Assembly: GCF_029945965.1 (NCBI RefSeq) | Contig: NZ_JAQSDO010000015.1 | Span: forward strand, 718,921 to 782,920 | Direction: 5' to 3' | Source: Thermomonas sp. | GTDB taxonomy: Bacteria > Pseudomonadota > Gammaproteobacteria > Xanthomonadales > Xanthomonadaceae | Length of the DNA: 64,000 bases | Shown: piece by piece, positions 7,635 through 15,036 of the stretch | Numbering within the stretch: position 1 is the first letter of the stretch | Layout of the letters: the number at the start of each line of letters is the position of its first letter | Notes under the pieces: model-generated | What the model saw: the letters and a program-made list of their open reading frames with translations, nothing else | Told to the model about the DNA's origin: nothing | Database searches by the model: none | Program-made: the position numbers and the translations under genes

Positions 7635-8437
7635 GCGATGGCGGCGACCGGATGGCGATTCTGGCCAACTCTGGCTTGGCCAGTGCCGTCTATGAAGGCA
7701 CGGTGCGGCATCGTCGCCATTACCCACGGCCGCATGAATTCAGCTACCGCATGGCCCAGATATATCTCGACCTCGACGAGGTCGATACGCTCTTCGACAA
7801 ACGCTGGTTGTGGTCGTCAGGGAACCGCAACCTCGCCGAATTTCGCCGCGCGGATTACCTCGGCGCGACTGATGTCCCGCTTGCCGAAGCCGTGCGTGAT
7901 CGCATCCACGCCACCACCGGTTTGCGTCACGTTGGCCCGATCCGCCTGCTCACCCACCTGCGCTATGCCGGCTTCGTCTTCAATCCGGTCAGCTTCTACT
8001 ACTGCTACGCGCCGGACGGCCTGCGCCTGGAATATGTGGTCGCCGAGATCACCAACACACCGTGGAAGGAACGCCACGCCTATGTGCTGCCGATTGCCGA
8101 TGCGCAGCCGCATGGGCGCGCGTGGCATTGGGACTTCGCGAAGGCCTTCCACGTTTCGCCATTCATGGCGATGCAACGCGACTATCACTGGAGCTTCACT
8201 GCGCCAGGCAAGGATCTACATGTCCACATGGATGTCATGAACGCAGGCGAGCGTGAATTCGATGCCACCGTGTCCTTGCAACGCAGTCCGCTCGATGGCA
8301 AGTCGCTGGCCCGCGTGCTGTGGCGGTATCCACTGATGACCGCCCAGGTCGTCGGTGCCATCCACTGGCAGGCGCTGCGCCTGTGGCTCAAGCGCACTCC
8401 CGTACACGACCACCCCCGACACCACAGGGCCGACTGA
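7631..8437 (+). CDS. DUF1365 family protein
   Basis: A 268 aa protein of the DUF1365 (COG3496) family, recognised by YEGTVRHRRHYPRPHEFSY near the N-terminus, RLLTHLRYAGFVFNPVSFYYCY in the middle (given here as family hallmark text) and AFHVSPFMAMQRDYHW later. The biochemical role is unknown; in many genomes it lies between the COG2907 oxidoreductase and a CFA-type methyltransferase. The start ATG overlaps the stop of the oxidoreductase by 4 bases (ATGA). A second ATG at 7652 is possible. A lipid-related role is inferred from its constant neighbours. Confidence 0.88.
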   Translation: MSDGGDRMAILANSGLASAVYEGTVRHRRHYPRPHEFSYRMAQIYLDLDEVDTLFDKRWLWSSGNRNLAEFRRADYLGATDVPLAEAVRDRIHATTGLRHVGPIRLLTHLRYAGFVFNPVSFYYCYAPDGLRLEYVVAEITNTPWKERHAYVLPIADAQPHGRAWHWDFAKAFHVSPFMAMQRDYHWSFTAPGKDLHVHMDVMNAGEREFDATVSLQRSPLDGKSLARVLWRYPLMTAQVVGAIHWQALRLWLKRTPVHDHPRHHRAD

Positions 8438-9729
8438 TGAACCGATCCATTGAAGCGCTGCAACTTCCTGCCGACCGCTACGGCGCGCTCGACCGCATGC
8501 TGCGCAACCGCCTGCACGCCACGATGGCCGCGTTGCGTGGGCGCGGCCTGAGGGTGACCGATGCACTGGGTACACAGGAATTCGCTGGCAATGAGGCATC
8601 GCCTGAGATCATGATCGAGGTCCTGGACCCGGCGTTCTATCGTGCCGTCGCTGCAAATGGCAGCGTCGGTGCCGGTGAAGCATGGATGGATGGCCACTGG
8701 CGCTGCGATGATCTGGTCGGACTGATTCGCCTGTTGGTACAAAACCGCGCGCTGCTGGACGGCATGGAAACCGGCATGGCCCGCCTTGGTGGCATCGCGA
8801 TGCGTGGCTGGCATGCGCTGCGCAAGAACACCCGCGATGGAGCCCGACGCAATATCGCCGCGCATTATGACCTCGGCAACGAGTTCTTCGGTTTGTTCCT
8901 GTCCGACGACCTGATGTATTCCTCGGCGTTGTATGCAGGCGACGATGATGATCTGGAAACAGCATCCACACGCAAACTGGACCGCATCTGTCAGAAACTA
9001 CGATTGCAGCCCAGCGATCGCGTGATCGAGATCGGCACCGGCTGGGGCGGCTTCGCGGTGCATGCCGCGCGCCACTATGGTTGCCACGTCACCACGACCA
9101 CCATCTCGCGCGAGCAACATGCATTGGCCGCCTCGCGTGTCGCCGAAGCCGGCCTGCAGGATCGCGTGACCCTGCTGCTTGAGGATTACCGTGATTTGAA
9201 GGGTACCTACGACAAGCTGGTCTCGATCGAAATGATCGAGGCGATCGGTGCGCAGTACCTCGACACCTACTTCGGCAAACTTGCATCGCTGCTCAAGCCG
9301 GATGGCCTGGCGCTGGTGCAGGCGATCACCATTGAAGACCACCGCTACAAGCAGGCGCTGCATTCAGTCGACTTCATCAAGCGCTATGTGTTCCCCGGCT
9401 CGTTCATACCATCGATAGCAGTAATGCTCGATGCCAAGACCCGCAGCAGCGACCTGGCCCTGACCCATCTGGAGGACTTTGGGTCCTCGTATGCGTGCAC
9501 CTTGCATGCGTGGCGGCAGCGCTTCATGGCGCGCTTGCCGGAGGTGCGCGCACAGGGCTTCGACGAACGCTTCATCCGTATGTGGGAGTTCTACCTGGCT
9601 TATTGCGAAGGTGGGTTCATGGAGCGCTCGATCGGCGTGGCGCAATTGCTGATGGCCAAGCCCGGCAATCGCGATGCCGAATTCGTGTCCGGTCTCAATA
9701 CCAGCCGCAGCGACTGGATCACAGCCTGA
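8437..9729 (+). CDS. cfa: Cyclopropane-fatty-acyl-phospholipid synthase family methyltransferase (copy 1)
   Basis: A SAM-dependent enzyme that methylates or cyclopropanates double bonds in membrane phospholipid acyl chains. It has 430 aa. An N-terminal lipid-binding domain is followed by AAHYDLGNEFF (141-151), the SAM-binding motif IEIGTGWGG (197-205) and SIEMIEAIG, all typical of CFA synthase. The C-terminal part has FIKRYVFPGSFIPS and FYLAYCEGGF. The start overlaps the DUF1365 stop by one base (TGATG). This is the classical CFA-synthase branch, and the protein could also be the methylase of a furan or branched fatty acid pathway. Confidence 0.92.
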   Translation: MNRSIEALQLPADRYGALDRMLRNRLHATMAALRGRGLRVTDALGTQEFAGNEASPEIMIEVLDPAFYRAVAANGSVGAGEAWMDGHWRCDDLVGLIRLLVQNRALLDGMETGMARLGGIAMRGWHALRKNTRDGARRNIAAHYDLGNEFFGLFLSDDLMYSSALYAGDDDDLETASTRKLDRICQKLRLQPSDRVIEIGTGWGGFAVHAARHYGCHVTTTTISREQHALAASRVAEAGLQDRVTLLLEDYRDLKGTYDKLVSIEMIEAIGAQYLDTYFGKLASLLKPDGLALVQAITIEDHRYKQALHSVDFIKRYVFPGSFIPSIAVMLDAKTRSSDLALTHLEDFGSSYACTLHAWRQRFMARLPEVRAQGFDERFIRMWEFYLAYCEGGFMERSIGVAQLLMAKPGNRDAEFVSGLNTSRSDWITA

Positions 9730-9730
9730 C

Positions 9731-10279
9731 ATGCGCTTCTGGGCCAACCTCGTCGGCTATCAGCTGGTCTGGTTCGTGATCGTGATCAGTGCGTCGCGCG
9801 GGCAGCCATGGTTGGGAATTGCGGCGTCGCTGGTCTTCATCGTGCTGCAGACCTTCACCTCAACAACCCGCAAATCAGATATGCGCGCACTGCTCGCGAC
9901 TTTCATCTGCGGATTTCTGCTGGATGGCGCCTTGGTGGCCGTCGGCTGGTTGCACTACGCATCACCCTTGCTGTCCCTACCCGCACCGGTCTGGATCCTC
10001 GCGCTATGGATGGCGTTTGCGATGACGCTTAATCATTCGATGGCGTTCCTGCGCGGCAAGACCGTGATGGCGGCATTGCTGGGCGGGATCGGTGGGCCAC
10101 TGGCATATCTGGGCGCAGCGCGTGGTTTTAATGCCGTCATCTTCGTAGCACCTGCATGGCATGCCATCGCCCTGCTGGCCATCGGTTGGGCCATCGCATT
10201 GGCCGCGCTTGCGGTCCTCACCCAGCGCTGGGCTGTTGAAAGCACAGAATCCACATTGCAACCGGAGCATATGCAATGA
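9731..10279 (+). CDS. DUF2878 family integral membrane protein
   Basis: A 182 aa hydrophobic protein with five or six predicted membrane helices (for example LVGYQLVWFVIVISAS at the start and HAIALLAIGWAIALAALAVL near the end). The segment WMAFAMTLNHSMAFL is typical of DUF2878, a family often found in CFA-synthase operons of gammaproteobacteria. No catalytic motif is visible. ATG 9731 is 1 base after the previous stop; an in-frame ATG further upstream would lie inside the methyltransferase gene. Function unknown. Confidence 0.82.
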   Translation: MRFWANLVGYQLVWFVIVISASRGQPWLGIAASLVFIVLQTFTSTTRKSDMRALLATFICGFLLDGALVAVGWLHYASPLLSLPAPVWILALWMAFAMTLNHSMAFLRGKTVMAALLGGIGGPLAYLGAARGFNAVIFVAPAWHAIALLAIGWAIALAALAVLTQRWAVESTESTLQPEHMQ

Positions 10280-11109
10280 CGATTGGCCCGATGAGTGCAG
10301 GCATGAGTTTACTGGTGATCTGGCTACTGGCCGTAGCCGCCCAGACAGTTGGTTGGCTATGGCAGAAACGCCATCGCAATGCCGGCATGGTCGATGTGGT
10401 GTGGTCGGCAGGTGTTGGCGGAGCCGCCGTTGTTGCGGCGGTGCTGGGGGATGGCGCACTGCTCCCCCGCGTCCTGCTGGCAGTGCTGGGCGGCCTCTGG
10501 GGGCTGCGGCTTGCTGGCCACCTGCTGCATCGCGTGCTGGGCGAACCCGAAGACGGGCGTTACGCACACATGCGAAAGAGTTTTGGACAAGACCAACGCA
10601 AGTGGTTCGCGTTCTTTCAGTTCCAGGCCTTGCTGGTAGTGCTGTTCGCCCTGCCCTTCGTTGCGGTCGCCCGCAATCCAAAGCCGAGCGTCACCATGTG
10701 GATACTGGTTGGCGTCGCCTTCTGGTTGCTGAGCGTGTTCGGCGAAGCCGCGGCGGATCGGCAACTGGCTCGTTTCCGCGCCAACCCGGCGAACAAGGGG
10801 TACACCTGTCGGGATGGTCTCTGGCGCTATTCGCGTCACCCCAATTATTTTTTCGAGTGGCTGCACTGGTTTGCCTACGTCTGCCTGGCTGTTGGCTCGC
10901 CGCTTTGGTGGCTGGCCTGGGCCGGGCCGTTGGTGATGTTCGTGTTCCTGCGATGGGTCAGCGGCATCCCGTACACCGAAGCACAGGCCCTGCGCACGCG
11001 CGGCGATGACTACCGCGACTACCAGCAGACCACGCCCATGTTGTTCCCGTGGTTTCCCAAGACACCCGCCGAACCGTCATCAAAAAAACCTGTAAGGAAT
11101 GCGCCATGA
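10276..11109 (+). CDS. DUF1295 family membrane protein (steroid 5-alpha-reductase-like)
   Basis: A 277 aa polytopic membrane protein. The family is related to steroid 5-alpha-reductase C-terminal domains and isoprenylcysteine methyltransferases. Hallmarks are NAGMVDVVWSAGVG (36-49) and GLWRYSRHPNYFFEW near 180, where the His-Pro-Asn-Tyr core would bind a reduced nicotinamide or similar cofactor. It overlaps both neighbours by 4 bases (ATGA). An acyl-chain or enone reductase acting on modified lipids is a reasonable guess; the true substrate is unknown. Confidence 0.85.
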   Translation: MTIGPMSAGMSLLVIWLLAVAAQTVGWLWQKRHRNAGMVDVVWSAGVGGAAVVAAVLGDGALLPRVLLAVLGGLWGLRLAGHLLHRVLGEPEDGRYAHMRKSFGQDQRKWFAFFQFQALLVVLFALPFVAVARNPKPSVTMWILVGVAFWLLSVFGEAAADRQLARFRANPANKGYTCRDGLWRYSRHPNYFFEWLHWFAYVCLAVGSPLWWLAWAGPLVMFVFLRWVSGIPYTEAQALRTRGDDYRDYQQTTPMLFPWFPKTPAEPSSKKPVRNAP

Positions 11110-12185
11110 ATACCCTCGCCGAAACCCTGCAACTTGACAGTGACACCGCCGCGCCCGGCCTGCTTGGCTTGGCAGAACGCGGGCTGGTGCCGGATGCACT
11201 GTTGCGTGCTGGCATCCGCCGGATGTGCGCCCTGCGCTTGAATGAGGAATCGGCAGGCGGCCCGGAAGCGGTCAGTCAGCGCTTCCGGCAACAAATAAAG
11301 ATCCTGCGCGACAGCCCGGTCGCCATCCACACCGATGCCGCAAACCGCCAGCATTACGAGTTGCCGCCCGCGTTCTTCCAGCACTGCCTCGGGCCGCGCC
11401 TGAAGTATTCGTCTTGCTATTACCCGACCGGTAACGAGTCCCTCGCCGAGGCCGAAGAGGCCATGCTCAAGCTGTATGGCGAGCGCGCCGAACTCGCCGA
11501 CGGGCAGGACGTGTTGGAACTTGGCTGCGGCTGGGGTTCACTGACCTTGTGGATGGCGCAGCGCTATCCGAATTCGAATATAACCGCAGTGTCGAACTCA
11601 CGCCCGCAGCGCGAGTTCATCGAAGCACGCTGCCGCGAACGTGGGTTGGACAATGTGCGCATCGTCACCTGTGACGTCAACCAGCTTGAATTGCAGGCCG
11701 ACCAGTTCGACCGCTGCGTGTCGATCGAGATGTTCGAGCACATGCGCAACTACGAGACCTTGCTCAGGCGCATCAACCGATGGTTGCGCCCCGGTGGCGC
11801 GCTGTTCGTGCACATCTTCTGCCACAAGACCCTGCTCTACCCGTTCGAGACCGAGGGCGAGGACAACTGGATGGGTCACCACTTCTTCACGGGTGGCTTG
11901 ATGCCTTCGGCAGATACCTTGTTGTGGTTCCAGCAGCAGCTGCGCATCGAGCAACGATGGCTGGTCGATGGCCGCCACTACCAGCGAACCGCCGACCATT
12001 GGCTGGCCGAACAGGACAAGCATCGCGACGTGGTGATGCCGGTGTTGCGCGAAGCCTATGGCGATGCCGCAGGCCTGTGGTTCCATCGCTGGCGGATGTT
12101 CTGGATGGCCTGTGCAGAGTTGTTCGGCTACGACCAAGGCCGGGAATGGATGGTCAGCCACTACCGTTTCCGCAAGGAGCAATAA
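11106..12185 (+). CDS. CFA-synthase-like SAM methyltransferase (copy 2, coclaurine-N-methyltransferase-like branch)
   Basis: A 359 aa SAM-dependent methyltransferase. HYELPPAFFQ and KYSSCYY (about 83-106) precede the SAM motif LELGCGWGS (137-145), and SIEMFEHM follows. HYELP with KYSSCYY is the signature of the branch that contains plant coclaurine N-methyltransferases and bacterial relatives, unlike the HYDLGNEFF of the classical CFA synthase at 8437. The lineage is thus different from copy 1, so this is not a recent duplication. It overlaps the DUF1295 gene by 4 bases. The substrate is probably a fatty-acid derivative, inferred from context. Confidence 0.87.
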   Translation: MNTLAETLQLDSDTAAPGLLGLAERGLVPDALLRAGIRRMCALRLNEESAGGPEAVSQRFRQQIKILRDSPVAIHTDAANRQHYELPPAFFQHCLGPRLKYSSCYYPTGNESLAEAEEAMLKLYGERAELADGQDVLELGCGWGSLTLWMAQRYPNSNITAVSNSRPQREFIEARCRERGLDNVRIVTCDVNQLELQADQFDRCVSIEMFEHMRNYETLLRRINRWLRPGGALFVHIFCHKTLLYPFETEGEDNWMGHHFFTGGLMPSADTLLWFQQQLRIEQRWLVDGRHYQRTADHWLAEQDKHRDVVMPVLREAYGDAAGLWFHRWRMFWMACAELFGYDQGREWMVSHYRFRKEQ

Positions 12186-12186
12186 A

Positions 12187-12735
12187 ATGAAGAACACACA
12201 CATGCGCGTACTGGCTTCGATCGTGGCCCTCCTGTTTGGCGCAGGTTGCGCGCACACGCCACCAACGATTTCCCCGGTTGCGAACGTCGACCTGCAAAAA
12301 TTCATGGGCGACTGGTACGTGATCGCAAACATCCCGTCCTATCCCGAGCGTGAGGCCTACAACGCGGTGGAGTCCTACGTGCTGCAGCCGGACGGCCGCA
12401 TCGAGACGACGTTCCGTTTTCGCAAGGGCGGCTTCGATGCCCCAGTGAAAATCATGCATCCGGTCGGGCGCGTAGTCGCCGGCACCAACAACGCCGTCTG
12501 GGACATGCAGGTGTTCTGGCCCATCAAGGCCGAATACGTGATCGTGGGGCTCAACGACGATTATTCGCAGACCATCATCGGGCGCAGCAAGCGTGACTAC
12601 GCTTGGGTGATGGCGCGTACGCCGACCATCAGCGAACAGGATTACCAGGCGGCGCTGTCCAAGCTGAAGGTGCTGGGTTACTCGCTGGACAAGCTGCGCA
12701 AGGTCCCGCAGCAGTGGCCCGAAGCCGCGTCTTGA
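12187..12735 (+). CDS. blc: Outer-membrane lipocalin lipoprotein (Blc-like)
   Basis: A 182 aa lipoprotein of the bacterial lipocalin family, which bind and carry lipids or fatty acids at the envelope. The lipobox is in LFGAGCAH. The lipocalin GxW motif is KFMGDWYVIANIPS, and later conserved pieces are VFWPIKAEYVIVGL and YAWVMARTP. ATG 12187 follows the previous stop after one base. A position at the end of a lipid-modifying operon fits delivery or repair of membrane lipids. Confidence in the family is high; the ligand is unknown. Confidence 0.93.
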   Translation: MKNTHMRVLASIVALLFGAGCAHTPPTISPVANVDLQKFMGDWYVIANIPSYPEREAYNAVESYVLQPDGRIETTFRFRKGGFDAPVKIMHPVGRVVAGTNNAVWDMQVFWPIKAEYVIVGLNDDYSQTIIGRSKRDYAWVMARTPTISEQDYQAALSKLKVLGYSLDKLRKVPQQWPEAAS

Positions 12736-12739
12736 ACAT

Positions 12740-13135
12740 CTAGCGACAAACGCTTCGGACATCGGCGTCGAGCTTGCTGAGCAGGTCAAAGTTGCGCTTC
12801 AGGCCCACACGCTCGAGCGTTGCCTGGCGACGTTCGCGTGCACGGGCGCAGGCGTCCGGTTTAGGGCGTTGTGCACGCGCCGATACCCGGTGGTAGCCCG
12901 ACTTGGGGTGTGACCTCCCTACTGTTTTGACTGGTGCGTGTGAGGATGCAGGCAAAGTGATCGGCGCTTCGGGTGTGTAGGCAAGGCTTCGCATCGTGCG
13001 CATGCCCTGCGCGCAAGGCAACGATTGCCAGGACACTGCGCCGCTGCCTGAAACGCATTTGTAGACGGTCTGTGCATTGGCATTTCCGGCGAGCAATAGC
13101 AGCAAGGCCAGCAAACGTCGCAAGGATCTCATCAT
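12740..13135 (-). CDS. Small secreted protein, DUF4124-like
   Basis: A 131 aa protein with a signal peptide (RRLLALLLLLAGNANA) and a short N-terminal domain, TVYKCVSGSGAVSWQSLPC, that resembles DUF4124. The C-terminal half is rich in Arg/Lys and Ala (ACARARERRQATLERVG). ATG 13135 is chosen because it directly precedes the signal peptide; an upstream in-frame start at 13180 adds 15 residues of no clear character. It is convergent with the lipocalin gene, with 4 bases between stops. Function unknown. Confidence 0.75.
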   Translation of the reverse strand: MMRSLRRLLALLLLLAGNANAQTVYKCVSGSGAVSWQSLPCAQGMRTMRSLAYTPEAPITLPASSHAPVKTVGRSHPKSGYHRVSARAQRPKPDACARARERRQATLERVGLKRNFDLLSKLDADVRSVCR

Positions 13136-13272
13136 GTCCGGCCTGTAATGGATTCCCCGCAGGATTCCATCGACCGTCATTGCTAGCTATGGGCGCAAGA
13201 CGTGTTGCCAGGTAGGTGAATCCCTTGTCGGTTCGCCGTCTAGGCATCGGCAAGATTCGATGCAATCAATGC

Positions 13273-13302
13273 TTGACGCTCATTTGGGCCAGCCGTTATC
13301 AT
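13273..13302 (+). promoter_or_regulatory. Sigma70 promoter of the tRNA pair
   Basis: TTGACG (13273-13278) and TATCAT (13297-13302) are 18 bases apart; read as TTATCA, the -10 is 17 bases away. A GC-rich discriminator (GCGCGG) follows, as usual for stable-RNA promoters under stringent control. It lies about 18 bases before tRNA-Ala. Confidence 0.75.
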
Positions 13303-13319
13303 GCGCGGCTCCAGATCTT

Positions 13320-13395
13320 GGGGCCATAGCTCAGATGGGAGAGCGCCTGCATGGCATGCAGGAGGTCGACGGTTCGATCCCGTCTGGCTCCACCA
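13320..13395 (+). tRNA. tRNA-Ala (GGC)
   Basis: 76 bases with encoded CCA. The acceptor stem GGGGCCA pairs with TGGCTCC. The anticodon stem CCTGC/GCAGG encloses a loop with GGC, which reads GCC alanine codons. The T-loop GGTTCGATCC is normal. Confidence 0.96.
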
Positions 13396-13428
13396 CATCG
13401 CTGGAAAGCTTCAAGGATTTTGCGCCTC

Positions 13429-13504
13429 GTCCCCATCGTCTAGAGGCCTAGGACACCACCCTTTCACGGTGGACACGGGGGTTCGAATCCCCCTGGGGAC
13501 GCCA
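13429..13504 (+). tRNA. tRNA-Glu (TTC)
   Basis: 76 bases with encoded CCA. The acceptor stem GTCCCCA pairs with TGGGGAC. The anticodon stem CCACC/GGTGG has the loop CTTTCAC, anticodon TTC. It is 33 bases after tRNA-Ala, probably in one transcript. Confidence 0.96.
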
Positions 13505-13531
13505 GCAAAATCACTGGTAGATCAATAGTTT

Positions 13532-13564
13532 ACGGGTCGCAGCGATGCGGCCCGTTTTCTTTTG
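13532..13564 (+). terminator. Intrinsic terminator after tRNA-Glu
   Basis: ACGGGTCGCA and TGCGGCCCGT form a 10-base stem with one G-T pair around a GCGA loop, followed by a T-rich run (TTTCTTTT). Confidence 0.85.
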
Positions 13565-13598
13565 TGGCGTGCTAAGAAGATAAGTGGAAAATTGACCA

Positions 13599-14348
13599 AT
13601 GAATTTCCCAGCCCTCGGTGTGCTTATCCTGCTGCTTCCCGGGGCTGCGCTGGCTGATACTCCGCCGTTCGATCGTCCCAGCTTCAGCTTCGCACCGGCG
13701 GTGCTGCCAGCAGGCTCGTTCGCATGGGAGCAAGGCCTGCCCGATATGGAACGCGACAGTGACGGCGGCGCGCGGATGACCACATACGCCGCAGACACAG
13801 TGTTGCGCTTCGGACTCACATCGAACATCGAAGTGCAGTTACACACTTCGCCGTGGAACCGGATGACTACACGCGTTGAAAATCTGCATGCGGATGTCGA
13901 AGGCACGGGTGATAGCGCACTCGGGATCAAGTGGGCGCCGTTGCTGGACAGCAAGGTGTGGACGCTGGCGGTACTCGGGCTGATCAGTGTCGACACTGGG
14001 TCGTCTGCGTTCAGCAATGGCCACACTGTAACGTCCCTGGGTGTCGCGGCCGGACGCGACTTCGGTGACAACCACTCGCTGGGCCTGTATGCGAACGTCG
14101 ATCACGGCGCCGGACAGAACACCTGGACGGAATCGGCGAATTTCAACTTCCCGATTCAGGGTGGCTTCGGCGGCTTCGTGCAGGTCGGGCGATTCAACGG
14201 CGGCGGCACGTCGAGGTCGCTAGCCGGCGGCGGCATCACCTGGCTGCTGCACGACTGCGTGCAAGTCGACCTTGGTGCCAACTTCGGCCTGACGTCCCGC
14301 AGCCCGGATTATCAGGCCGGGCTAGGCGTCTCGGTGTTCTGGAAGTAA
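13599..14348 (+). CDS. Outer-membrane transporter-like protein (MetA-pathway phenol degradation family)
   Basis: A 249 aa protein with a signal peptide (LGVLILLLPGAALAD). The mature part has alternating hydrophobic and polar residues and many Gly, as in a beta-barrel, and ends in aromatic/basic residues (VSVFWK). The layout resembles the outer-membrane family PF13557. Phrases such as DTVLRFGLTSNIEVQLHTSP and GDSALGIKWAPL fit that family. It begins shortly after the tRNA terminator and probably has its own promoter. The substrate is unknown. Confidence 0.8.
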   Translation: MNFPALGVLILLLPGAALADTPPFDRPSFSFAPAVLPAGSFAWEQGLPDMERDSDGGARMTTYAADTVLRFGLTSNIEVQLHTSPWNRMTTRVENLHADVEGTGDSALGIKWAPLLDSKVWTLAVLGLISVDTGSSAFSNGHTVTSLGVAAGRDFGDNHSLGLYANVDHGAGQNTWTESANFNFPIQGGFGGFVQVGRFNGGGTSRSLAGGGITWLLHDCVQVDLGANFGLTSRSPDYQAGLGVSVFWK

Positions 14349-14457
14349 GACCGCGTAGCCCGCTAAGTACCAATGGTTACGGTCTTTAGGATTGGCATTC
14401 GCTGGCTTAGCTCCACTTTTGATGTCCGTTAAAAGTGGGGGACTACCAATTCTTGCA
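14349..14457. other. Noncoding gap with an 8-bp hairpin
   Basis: Between convergent genes. CCACTTTT (14413-14420) and AAAAGTGG (14431-14438) form a perfect stem with a 10-base loop. There is no clear T-run, so it is at best a weak bidirectional terminator. Confidence 0.4.
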
Positions 14458-14940
14458 TCAGGCAATGACGGCTTCCGGCGGGCACGACTGCAGCGTAGCG
14501 ACACCATGCCCCTGCTCGGCCAGGTATTCCAGCCACTTGCCGAGGAACGTGTTCATGCGCAGCCGGTGGTCGAGTATGCGTTGAGGCGGCGGATACATAC
14601 CGATCACGTCCTGCCAGCGACGACCGGCATAGCAATGGGTCGCCTCGACCTGGCGCGCATCGCGATACAGCCGCAGGCTCGCCGAGGGGTCGCGCAGGCC
14701 GGTCTGCGGATCGATCAGGCCATAGCTCATCCGCAGTTCGACCGTATAAGCATGTCGCTCGATTATTTCGAGCTGCAGGTCGAGCCTATCGCCGATGCTG
14801 GAGACGTATGCACCGCAGGCCAGATCCGCAGGTTCGAACAACCGCTGCAGGCGCACATGGTTTTCCGCATACAGGCCCATCAACCAACCGAAACGGCTGA
14901 TGTGTGGCAGTGGAACTCTGCGGGCAAGCGCTGCACTCAT
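14458..14940 (-). CDS. DUF1249 family protein (YqiB-like)
   Basis: A 160 aa cytoplasmic protein of the DUF1249/YqiB family, recognised by FGWLMGLYAENHVRLQRLF near the N-terminus and by YTVELRMSYGL in the middle. In E. coli yqiB lies with cpdA and nudF. No enzyme motif is visible and the role is unknown. Length and start are as expected for the family. It follows the dipeptidase gene on the same strand, separated from it by 96 bases. Confidence 0.85.
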   Translation of the reverse strand: MSAALARRVPLPHISRFGWLMGLYAENHVRLQRLFEPADLACGAYVSSIGDRLDLQLEIIERHAYTVELRMSYGLIDPQTGLRDPSASLRLYRDARQVEATHCYAGRRWQDVIGMYPPPQRILDHRLRMNTFLGKWLEYLAEQGHGVATLQSCPPEAVIA

Positions 14941-15036
14941 GGCTTGATCCTACACGCGCGATGGCAATAGCGGCAGGATTGACGGATACGTTTGCGAGGC
15001 CTAGGTTGGGGAGCTTGTTGCGTGCTTTGGCTTGCC

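Noticed and set aside
14413-14438. Hairpin as a terminator for the outer-membrane protein gene
   Set aside because: No T-run on either side; kept only as a structural note.
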